Part shown: in pieces, positions 1 to 5,049 of the stretch
Layout of the letters: every line of letters starts with the position of its first letter
How positions within the stretch are numbered: the stretch's first letter is position 1
From: Bacteroidales bacterium
Lineage (GTDB): Bacteria > Bacteroidota > Bacteroidia > Bacteroidales > Dysgonomonadaceae
Direction of reading: 5' to 3'
DNA length: 11,980 bases
NCBI GenBank assembly: GCA_012798745.1
Contig: JAAZMQ010000355.1
Span: 1 to 11,980 of the forward strand
Position numbers and translations under genes: made by a program
The notes under the pieces: generated by a model
The model's database searches: none
What the model was told of the DNA's origin: nothing
The model's input: only the letters and a program-made list of their open reading frames with translations

Positions 1-44
1 GAGACCTTTAAGAGACCTTTAAGAGACCTTTAAGAGACCTTTAA
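1..44. repeat. Tandem array of an 11-bp unit (4 copies, running off the left edge)
   Basis: Four head-to-tail perfect copies of GAGACCTTTAA occupy the first 44 bases and are followed by the first base of a fifth unit before the pattern breaks. The array begins at the first base of the window, so its true copy number is unknown. Written in another phase the unit is TTTAAGAGACC, and that exact 11-mer recurs at 116-126 and, inverted, at 98-108. The period is close to one DNA helical turn. The unit is too short, and has no spacers, for a CRISPR array. I do not know its function. Confidence 0.95.
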
Positions 45-81
45 GTAATGCGCTGATATTACAAAGCTGATTATCTGTCGT

Positions 82-351
82 TTATGGCTGATTGGGAGGT
101 CTCTTAAAAAAAGAATTTAAGAGACCAGAAATCGGATAAAGGGTTATTGTAATTGTATCGCTATAATCTTTCCAATTCTCAATCGTTGCACCTATTTCCT
201 CTACCTCCTCTTCCTCATTTTCGAATTCTAATAACTCATACTGCTCACACGATGTAATAGTTGTAATAAATAAAAGAACAATTGAAAATATTATACCTCT
301 TGATTTCTTATTTAGATTGATAATCATGGTATTAAGTTTAATATTTCTCAA
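82..351 (-). CDS. Small acidic lipoprotein, possibly truncated at its C-terminus
   Basis: The ORF encodes 89 residues. After a basic N-terminus (NLNKKSRG) there is a hydrophobic stretch at about residues 19-32, ending in a lipobox-like TITSC with Cys at about 35, so a lipid-anchored exported protein is plausible. A strongly acidic patch (NEEEEVEE) follows. The second Met (residue 9, near 327) is the likelier start, because it leaves a normal-length signal peptide. The final 15 or so residues are encoded by the 11-bp inverted repeat at 98-126, which suggests the original C-terminus was replaced or extended when that repeat arrived. The gene diverges from umuD across a 99-bp intergenic region. 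I recognise no family. It may be a genuine small lipoprotein or a remnant. Confidence 0.45.
   Translation of the reverse strand: MRNIKLNTMIINLNKKSRGIIFSIVLLFITTITSCEQYELLEFENEEEEVEEIGATIENWKDYSDTITITLYPISGLLNSFFKRPPNQP
98..126. repeat. Perfect 11-bp inverted repeat built from the same unit as the 1-44 array
   Basis: GGTCTCTTAAA (98-108) and TTTAAGAGACC (116-126) are perfect reverse complements separated by a 7-base A-rich loop. Each arm is a copy of the tandem unit at 1-44. The hairpin lies inside the last 15 or so codons of the lipoprotein ORF at 82-351. It could act as a hairpin at the end of that minus-strand transcript, but no T-run follows it directly in that direction, so calling it a terminator would be a guess. 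Confidence 0.9.
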
Positions 352-437
352 GGTTAACGTTTTTATTCTTATTTATCAAATCTTATCGTTTATATCTTAA
401 ATATCATTTTTCTCACCCATATCAAATAGAAATAATG

Positions 438-445
438 TAATTTTG
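438..445 (+). promoter_or_regulatory. Bacteroidota-type -7 promoter box of umuDC
   Basis: TAATTTTG matches the Bacteroidota sigma-A -7 consensus TAnnTTTG exactly. Its last base is only 5 bases before the umuD ATG at 451. With the usual 4-8 base distance to the start site, transcription would begin at or within a few bases of the start codon, giving a leaderless or nearly leaderless mRNA. This agrees with the lack of a Shine-Dalgarno sequence. I see no good TTG (-33) element about 19 bases upstream and no E. coli-type LexA box (CTGT-N8-ACAG) nearby. Confidence 0.6.
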
Positions 446-450
446 CTCTC

Positions 451-885
451 ATGGAAAAGGAACTAAACACTCAGAAAATTGAACTCATCCATCCTAAAGG
501 GTCGGAGCAAAAGTATCCGTACATCGGTGATGTGCAGGCTGGCTTCCCTTCGCCTGCAGAGGATTTCTTCCATGATTATATAAGTTTAGACGAGCTGCTT
601 GTGGAGCATAAGGAGACGACCTTCTTTGCCAGGGTATCTGGAAGCTCTATGGGAAATGATTTCAATGATGGGGATCTGCTGATTATTGATAAAAGCCTGG
701 ATTGGGAAGAAAATAAAATAGCTCTCTGTTTTATTGACGGAGAATTTACATTGAAGAGAATAAAACTGAAGGATGGTAAATGTTTTCTGGTGCCTTCTAA
801 TAAGGATTTCCCATTATTAGAGGTGAACTATGAACAGGGTGTGATGATTTGGGGAGTGGTGAAATATTCTATACGCAAACATTAA
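451..885 (+). CDS. umuD: UmuD-like protein, polymerase V manager subunit (S24 peptidase)
   Basis: This 144-residue protein is a LexA/UmuD-type self-cleaving serine peptidase, close in size to E. coli UmuD (139 residues). The Ala-Gly cleavage site is visible as VQAGFPSP with A30-G31. The catalytic serine is S66 in SGSSMG, and the general-base lysine is K102 in GEFTLKRI. The C-terminal beta domain ends with the typical GVV segment. By analogy with the family, RecA filaments formed during DNA damage trigger removal of the first 30 residues, and the cleaved dimer joins UmuC to form translesion polymerase V. The gene sits 21 bases upstream of umuC and clearly forms an operon with it. The start at 451 is set by the -7 box immediately upstream. 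Confidence 0.95.
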   Translation: MEKELNTQKIELIHPKGSEQKYPYIGDVQAGFPSPAEDFFHDYISLDELLVEHKETTFFARVSGSSMGNDFNDGDLLIIDKSLDWEENKIALCFIDGEFTLKRIKLKDGKCFLVPSNKDFPLLEVNYEQGVMIWGVVKYSIRKH

Positions 886-906
886 ATAAACAGATATACA
901 ATTCTA

Positions 907-2160
907 ATGTACGCTCTTATCGATTGCAATAACTTTTACGCTTCTTGTGAAAGGGTTTTTAATCCGGCACTGAACGGAATTCCTGTTGTTGTTTTAAGTA
1001 ACAACGATGGGTGTGTTATTGCTCGATCTAACGAAGCTAAAGCAATTGGTATTCCTATGGGAGCACCGGCATTTGAGTATGAAAATTTGTTTAGAAGACA
1101 CAAGGTTAAAGTTTTCTCTGCTAACTTCCCCCTATACGGCGACATGAGCCGACGTGTAATGTCTCTACTATCCAATTACAGTCATCAACAGGAGATATAT
1201 TCTATTGATGAGTGTTTCCTTAACTTGGAGGGTATTGATGTTAACCTGAAAGAGTATGGGCTGCAAATGAAAAGTCGAGTGGGGAAGGGTACCGGAATTC
1301 CAATAAGTGTGGGTATTGCACCGACTAAGGCTCTGGCCAAGGTGGCAAACCGTATAGCAAAAAAGTTTCCGAATGAGACTGGTGGGAGTTATGTTATTGA
1401 TACTGATGAGAAGCGTATCAAAGCTCTGAAGTGGCTTAAGGTTGAGGATATATGGGGAGTAGGCAGAAGGAATGCTAAGAAGCTTTATGCTATTGGTGCT
1501 TATAAGGCTATTGACTTTGTTAATCTACCGGAATCATGGGTACTGAAAAATATGACCATTACCGGATTGAACTTACAAAAGGATCTGAAAGGTATTCCGA
1601 CTATCGAAATGGTGGAACCCGAAAAGAAGAAGTCTATTGGTACGTCACGTACTTTCGAGACTGATATGCGTTCTTTCGATGAGATAAGTGAACGTATTAC
1701 TACTTTTACTTCTATGAGTGCTGAGAAGCTGAGGAAACAGAATTCTTTCTGTAAACGAATGATTGTCTTTATAGGTACCAATCCTTTTAAGGAGTATGAA
1801 ACGCAGTATTACCCGTCTATACAGATTAAATTGCCTTTCCCGACGAACTCTACCCTTGAGCTGGTGAAATTTGCTCAAGGAGGATTAAAGCAGATCTTTA
1901 AAAACAACTTGTATTATAAGCGGGGTGGGGTATTGCTGACTGATTTTGTGGATGCCGATGTATATCAACCTTCTCTATTTTTCAACTCTGACCCGAAACA
2001 CAAAAAGTTAATGGAGGTTATTGATAAACTTAACTATAAGTATCATGGTGATGTTGTACGAATTGCCTCACAAGATGCACGTAAGCATAAAATGAAACAA
2101 GCCCATCTATCCCAACATTACACTACAGACATAAATGAAATACTTACAGTTGAGGTATAA
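907..2160 (+). CDS. umuC: UmuC-like Y-family DNA polymerase (polymerase V catalytic subunit)
   Basis: The 417-residue protein is a full-length Y-family translesion polymerase. It begins YALIDCNNFYASCERVF, with metal-binding D6. The second catalytic pair is D101-E102 in YSIDECFL. The palm/fingers motif VGIAPTKALAKVANRIAKK is at about 135-153, a helix-hairpin-helix (DIWGVGRRNAKKL) at about 181-193, and the little-finger domain at about 240-350. QPSLF at 354-358 fits the beta-clamp-binding pentapeptide Qxx(L)F. The tail (KMKQAHLSQHYTT) matches the UmuC C-terminal DUF4113 region that binds the UmuD dimer in the family. All catalytic residues are present, so it should be an active, error-prone lesion-bypass enzyme. 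It lies downstream of umuD and upstream of a probable terminator. Confidence 0.97.
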   Translation: MYALIDCNNFYASCERVFNPALNGIPVVVLSNNDGCVIARSNEAKAIGIPMGAPAFEYENLFRRHKVKVFSANFPLYGDMSRRVMSLLSNYSHQQEIYSIDECFLNLEGIDVNLKEYGLQMKSRVGKGTGIPISVGIAPTKALAKVANRIAKKFPNETGGSYVIDTDEKRIKALKWLKVEDIWGVGRRNAKKLYAIGAYKAIDFVNLPESWVLKNMTITGLNLQKDLKGIPTIEMVEPEKKKSIGTSRTFETDMRSFDEISERITTFTSMSAEKLRKQNSFCKRMIVFIGTNPFKEYETQYYPSIQIKLPFPTNSTLELVKFAQGGLKQIFKNNLYYKRGGVLLTDFVDADVYQPSLFFNSDPKHKKLMEVIDKLNYKYHGDVVRIASQDARKHKMKQAHLSQHYTTDINEILTVEV

Positions 2161-2189
2161 CAGACTAATACTCATTAGATCTTATCTAT

Positions 2190-2228
2190 AGCAGTTTTAA
2201 TAATTTTAATTATTACTGCTCGGATTTT
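2190..2228 (+). terminator. Probable terminator of umuDC
   Basis: AGCAGT (2190-2195) and AATAATT (2199-2205) pair with AATTATT (2208-2214) and ACTGCT (2215-2220). This gives a 13-bp stem with one 3-base bulge and a very short loop. A short spacer and a T-rich run (2225-2230) follow. The element begins about 30 bases after the umuC stop. The stem is AT-rich, so strength is uncertain. Confidence 0.5.
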
Positions 2229-2284
2229 TTGAGGGCTTATATGAAATAACAACTTTAGATTATTTTAAGTTTAGAGTTTTATCC

Positions 2285-2292
2285 TAACTTTG
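2285..2292 (+). promoter_or_regulatory. Orphan -7-like box pointing into the IS3 element
   Basis: TAACTTTG fits the TAnnTTTG consensus. It points toward an ATG at 2369-2371 that coincides with the tip of the IS3-family element. I see no good TTG element about 19 bases upstream. If real, it may be the promoter of a gene lost when the IS element arrived. Confidence 0.25.
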
Positions 2293-2418
2293 TGACTAAA
2301 GATTAATACTAAGCATTATTTTTTTCGTCCTTAATAATTATATCATAAAATAAAGAATTACCATAAAAATGTTAAACTACTCCCCTTTCTTAGACAATTT
2401 CTATACTGATTTAAGTTG

Positions 2419-2454
2419 GTTCCTTGACTCGCCCAATTGGGCGAATCAAGGAAC
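2419..2454. repeat. 36-bp near-perfect palindrome at the distal end of the IS3 element
   Basis: The two 18-base arms meet at a central AATT (2435-2438) and pair at 17 of 18 positions; the only mismatch is C2428 against A2445. The outer arm reads GTTCCTTGA and the inner arm TCGCCC. The palindrome overlaps the transposase stop codon (2454-2456) and lies about 20 bases inside the terminal repeat. In RNA it would form a strong hairpin, but no T-run follows on either strand. Confidence 0.95.
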
Positions 2455-2932
2455 TACGCTGCCAAAAAATATATTTGCTCCGGCTTTTTATATTCCGGAG
2501 ATTGATGAGGTCTTTCAGCATTATAAAATTTCATGTAATCCTTTATTTTATGATATAATTCCAACCCATTTTCTGATGGTTCGAGATAAAGCTTCTCGTA
2601 TTTAATATTTCGCCAGAACCTTTCTATAAATATATTATCGATTGCCCGGCCCTTCCCATCCATACTCAGCTTTAAATTCTGATATGAAGCTATAAACTTC
2701 GTGAAAATGGGACTAGTGAACTGACTACCTTGATCTGTATTGAGTATTTCGGGAGCACCATAACGATTTATTGCTGTTTCAAGGCATTCCCGACACCATT
2801 CAGACGTCATGGTGTTGGAGAGAGACAAGACACCATATAACGACTGTAAACATCTATAATGGCCACCGGATACATGTGACCCCCATCAATGGGAACATAG
2901 GTAATATCCATAGCCCAAACCTGCGGATTTGG
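2454..2932 (-). pseudogene. IS3-family transposase OrfB, DDE domain remnant with a frameshift
   Basis: Two out-of-frame pieces of an rve/DDE integrase domain are visible. The upstream piece (about 2932 down to 2830) reads QVWAMDITYVPIDGG followed by VAIIDVYSRYMV and supplies the first catalytic Asp. The downstream piece (about 2828 down to 2454) continues with SLSNTMTSEWC, then NTDQGSQFTS (second Asp) and IERFWRNIKYEKLYL (catalytic Glu), ending with NAERPHQS and IYFLAA. The frame changes between about 2825 and 2835. The N-terminal 100 or so residues normal for OrfB are absent: the orfA stop codon lies directly before, and in frame with, the first piece. No functional transposase can be made without restoring the frame and the missing segment. 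Confidence 0.85.
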
Positions 2933-3208
2933 CTATTTCCCCAATACTTTTTTTAAGAAGTCATTCTCCAATTGAAGTTGACCAACTTTTTTGAATAGAG
3001 CGTCTTTCTCTTTATCATCATCGTTTTTTGATGCCCCCTTCTCAAAAACTGTACTAGCGTTGGATGAAGATTGACTCTTCCAGGTGGATATCTGACTCGG
3101 GTGGATCTCGTACTTCCGACCGATTTCCCGGACTGTTTCTCTTTCTTGTAAAACCTCCAAGACAACCTTAGTTTTAAAGCCCGGACTGTAAGTTTTTCTT
3201 TTCTTCAT
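2933..3208 (-). CDS. IS3-family transposase OrfA (HTH protein)
   Basis: The 91-residue protein has the usual IS3 OrfA layout. An N-terminal helix-turn-helix (KTYSPGFKTKVVLEVL, then IGRKYEIHPSQISTWKSQ) binds the element's ends. A C-terminal leucine-rich segment (LFKKVGQLQLENDFLKKVLGK) would mediate multimerisation. Near its end the coding strand carries A7G (2947-2954), the type of slippery run used for programmed -1 frameshifting into OrfB. Because OrfB has suffered an internal deletion, a -1 shift here no longer reaches the DDE frame. The reading frame itself is intact and complete in length. Confidence 0.85.
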   Translation of the reverse strand: MKKRKTYSPGFKTKVVLEVLQERETVREIGRKYEIHPSQISTWKSQSSSNASTVFEKGASKNDDDKEKDALFKKVGQLQLENDFLKKVLGK

Positions 3209-3344
3209 AACAACAAATTTAATTATTTAATTCTAATTATTATTGTTGTCTAAGATTTGGGGGTAATTATACTGAAGGCTGATCTGTTTTTCTTACGATT
3301 TAAGGCATTATTTTTAATCTGGCTGTCTGGTAGGTCGCGAAGGT

Positions 3345-3380
3345 ATAAAAAAGCCCTGAAATTGAGTTTTTCAGGGCTTT
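3345..3380 (-). terminator. Rho-independent terminator of the AbiC-like gene
   Basis: AAAGCCCTGAAA (3350-3361) and TTTCAGGGCTTT (3369-3380) form a perfect 12-bp stem with a 7-base loop. On the minus strand the stem runs into six T residues (3352-3347). It lies about 50 bases downstream of the minus-strand stop codon at 3430. The plus strand has no comparable T-run, so it mainly serves the minus strand and separates the gene from the IS3 element. Confidence 0.85.
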
Positions 3381-3429
3381 AAAAGGATTATTTATAAAGA
3401 TCAACCTTTTGCTTTGTTTTCAAAAATAA

Positions 3430-4251
3430 TTATAAATATACAACTGTACTTTTATCTATTGAAGAATTATATTTGTTCTTATCTTCTTTATTATCAGTTA
3501 CAAATCTTTGATAATCACTTTTATATTCATCACCATATAAGTTAAACCGTTCATCTCTCAAACTATTAGCTAATAGCGCAATATCTAAGTGTTCAAAAAT
3601 AGAATATTTTTCTGCTAATCGCTTGAACTTATATCCATCTAAAGTTAAACCATAATAGAATAGAAATACTAATTCATAAGGTGTTAACATAGCCTTTATT
3701 ATATTTATATAATCTGTTTTTATTTTTTGTTCATCTTTACCATTTTCTTTCAAATCTGTTTCATCTACTTTTCTAATAAATAAAGTTACATAATTAAAGT
3801 AATGATCAAACTTATTTATTGTAACAAGTTCAAATCCAGTAAGACCAAAATTATTAATAATTGTTCTTAATCCCTTAAATCGAACTTTCTTGTTTTTTAG
3901 AGCTTCTGTACTATCAATACTAGGATATATATTTTTGAGTTTTTGATCTTCTTCTTCTGGTTTAATATCCATCTTTAAAATTGCATTAACGTTTTCCATA
4001 ATATTATTGTAGAAAATTCCTTCAATAAAAACTATTTCAAAATTTAAATATAAATATTTAAACACATCCCTTCCTGAAACTTTATAAAGAGAAAGATTTC
4101 CTACAATTTTATCTAGCTGAGTAAGCATATTGAAAAAAGTCGATTCAAATTGTTGCTTTTTTGTCAACCTCTTATTTTCTTTAAATGTATGGTATGAAAT
4201 AGCTAAAGCAGTAGCTGAAATAATTATTGTAATTATATTAAACCAAATCAT
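3430..4251 (-). CDS. Putative phage abortive infection protein (AbiC-like, putAbiC family)
   Basis: The 273-residue protein starts with one membrane segment (about residues 3-20, WFNIITIIISATALAISY) followed by a basic stretch, so it is probably anchored in the inner membrane with a cytoplasmic body. Motifs I associate with the putative phage-abortive-infection family are FESTFFNMLTQLDKIV (35-50), KFDHYFNYVTLFIRKVD (147-163), the hydrophobic YINIIKAMLTPYELVFLFYY (181-200) and EKYSIFEHL (214-222). Family members are linked to cell shutdown upon phage infection; the mechanism is poorly known. The gene starts 26 bases after an HNH endonuclease remnant and has its own terminator, so it was probably the last gene of a defence operon. 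Its present promoter is unclear: TAACTTTA about 15 bases before the ATG only partly matches the -7 consensus. Assignment is from motif memory. Confidence 0.7.
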   Translation of the reverse strand: MIWFNIITIIISATALAISYHTFKENKRLTKKQQFESTFFNMLTQLDKIVGNLSLYKVSGRDVFKYLYLNFEIVFIEGIFYNNIMENVNAILKMDIKPEEEDQKLKNIYPSIDSTEALKNKKVRFKGLRTIINNFGLTGFELVTINKFDHYFNYVTLFIRKVDETDLKENGKDEQKIKTDYINIIKAMLTPYELVFLFYYGLTLDGYKFKRLAEKYSIFEHLDIALLANSLRDERFNLYGDEYKSDYQRFVTDNKEDKNKYNSSIDKSTVVYL

Positions 4252-4277
4252 AGTATTAAAAATGTAAAGTTATATGA

Positions 4278-4424
4278 TTATTTTCCTGATTTAGTTCTGT
4301 TATTAAATTTACATAACATCATAAGGTTATTTTCATTTGTTTTACCTCCATCTTTCCAAGCTATAATGTGATCCCCTTCCATTTCTTCAATTTCAAAATG
4401 TTCTTTGCATACTTGACAAATACC
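4278..4424 (-). pseudogene. HNH endonuclease, C-terminal remnant (48 codons)
   Basis: Reading from 4424 downward there is an open frame without a start codon: GICQVCKEHFEIEEMEGDHI, then IAWKDGGKTNENNLMMLC and NNRTKSGK, followed by TAA. This is the HNH module with CxxC, the DHI histidine and the downstream Asn, of the kind found at the C-terminus of many larger restriction-type nucleases, some with an N-terminal DUF262 domain. The usual second pair is CxxC near NR.K; here the last Cys is replaced by Asn (LCKFNN), a sign of decay or divergence. The 5' part is missing and the frame abuts the truncated IS66 element at 4425. The nature of the lost N-terminal domain is inference. Confidence 0.75.
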
Positions 4425-4517
4425 CTATACCAGTCCGCTCAGCGTGTAAAACCCCTTTCGCATATCCGTGGGAAAGGGATAAAGATAGTAGCGCATCGTC
4501 TCCTTCAGATGAAACAT
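4425..4517 (-). pseudogene. tnpB: IS66 TnpB, N-terminal fragment
   Basis: ATG at 4517-4515 opens MFHLKETMRYYLYPFPTDMR, followed by KGFYTLSGLV and a TAG at 4427-4425. This is the conserved start of the IS66 TnpB accessory protein, whose normal length is about 115 residues. The stop lies right at the deletion junction with the HNH remnant. Its ATG is 2 bases past the tnpA stop, the usual IS66 arrangement. Confidence 0.85.
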
Positions 4518-4519
4518 GG

Positions 4520-4900
4520 TTATCGGGTTAACAGGATGAGCGATTGAAGTTGTTGGATTTCTATTTCCCTTGGCAGGCGGATGATCACCCCATTGGGGTA
4601 AACGATCTCGATTACATCACCGCCGCAAGCGTGATGATCCCTCGCTGAAGGGTTGTCCCGGCAAACAACATTTTCTCGTGATCTTTGTCCATGATGGAAA
4701 ACAACCAAAGGAACAAATCCCGAGGGTTGGGCTGACTCTTTCCCTTGTTGTTTTTTCAGGCGCTTTTGCCGGTAATAGAATTTGTTCTCAGAGATACACT
4801 CATTCATGCAAAAATCTTTTACCCGAAGCCCGCTCTTCTTGTAACAGTCATATACACTTTCAAATTCTTTCAGATTCCACATATCTTTTTTTGTTGGCAA
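4520..4900 (-). CDS. tnpA: IS66-family accessory protein TnpA
   Basis: The 126-residue protein matches IS66 TnpA. Its N-terminal helix-turn-helix-like part (FESVYDCYKKSGLRVKDFC, then NECISENKFYYRQKRLKK) is followed by a linker and a C-terminal basic/hydrophobic motif (IEIVYPNGVIIRLPREIEI) that is characteristic of the family. TnpA is needed along with TnpB and TnpC for transposition in intact IS66 elements, probably as a DNA-binding factor. Here its partners are lost, so it should be non-functional as a transposition gene although its frame is intact. The start at 4900 lies about 50 bases inside the IS end, as expected. Confidence 0.85.
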   Translation of the reverse strand: MPTKKDMWNLKEFESVYDCYKKSGLRVKDFCMNECISENKFYYRQKRLKKQQGKESAQPSGFVPLVVFHHGQRSRENVVCRDNPSARDHHACGGDVIEIVYPNGVIIRLPREIEIQQLQSLILLTR

Positions 4901-4936
4901 AGATAAAGTGGAAAAATGATTGTTTGGGAACGCGGT

Positions 4937-5044
4937 TTACCGAATGGTTACTTTCCAACCTAGTAATGCACCTATAACTGCATAAATTATAATTATTCCA
5001 GCACAAGCTAAAACAGCTACGATATAAACTGTCGGTTTTTTCAT
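4937..5044 (-). pseudogene. Tiny membrane protein truncated by the IS66 insertion
   Basis: From ATG at 5044 the frame reads MKKPTVYIVAVLACAGIIII, then YAVIGALLGWK, which is one hydrophobic segment. It then runs into the IS66 end and gains four IS-encoded residues (VTIR) before TAA at 4939-4937. So 31 native codons remain and the original C-terminus is lost. The start codon is 5 bases after the stop of the 5050-6174 gene, so it was co-translated with it. I recall similar short, single-span proteins from Bacteroidota but know no function. Confidence 0.7.
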
Positions 5045-5049
5045 GTGAA

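Larger units (their letters stand above)
2370..3273 (-). mobile_element. Internally deleted IS3-family insertion sequence
   Basis: Both ends carry imperfect terminal inverted repeats. Bases 2374-2397 and the complement of 3246-3269 match at about 18 of 24 positions, including a perfect inner CTTAGACAA. The element starts with TG at 2370, as IS3 ends normally do; the other end is less clean. Its length is about 900 bp against 1.2-1.5 kb for intact IS3 members. OrfA is complete, but the N-terminal third of OrfB, including its HTH region, is missing, and the remaining integrase domain is frameshifted. I found no convincing target-site duplication. It should be unable to transpose on its own, though its ends might still be used in trans. 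Confidence 0.8.
4425..4951 (-). mobile_element. Truncated IS66-family insertion sequence
   Basis: The element keeps its tnpA-proximal end, which on the minus strand begins GTAACCATTCGG at 4951. IS66 termini typically start GTAA. It contains a complete tnpA and the first 30 codons of tnpB, then stops abruptly at 4425, where an HNH gene remnant begins. The rest of tnpB, all of tnpC (the transposase) and the other end are gone. It interrupts a small membrane-protein gene at 4951/4952. Its bases are visibly richer in G and C than both flanks. Confidence 0.85.

Noticed and set aside
1..44. Short regular repeats resembling a CRISPR array
   Set aside because: The units are 11 bp and directly adjacent, with no spacers; CRISPR repeats are more than 20 bp with unique spacers.
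352..450. Canonical LexA/SOS operator before umuD
   Set aside because: No CTGT-N8-ACAG or similar strong dyad is present; only weak AT-rich near-repeats (such as two ATATCA) were seen.
936..1878. Minus-strand ORFs within umuC
   Set aside because: They are antisense shadows of an intact, motif-complete polymerase gene.
2369..2605. Plus-strand ORF of 78 codons starting at an ATG after a promoter-like box
   Set aside because: It begins at the IS3 tip, crosses the terminal repeat and the palindrome, and then runs antisense to the clearly recognisable transposase.
2366..3277. Target-site duplication flanking the IS3 element
   Set aside because: I compared 3-5 bases on both sides for several end positions and found no convincing match.
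4678..4977. Plus-strand ORF of 99 codons
   Set aside because: It lies antisense to IS66 tnpA and crosses the IS end; its translation resembles no protein I know.
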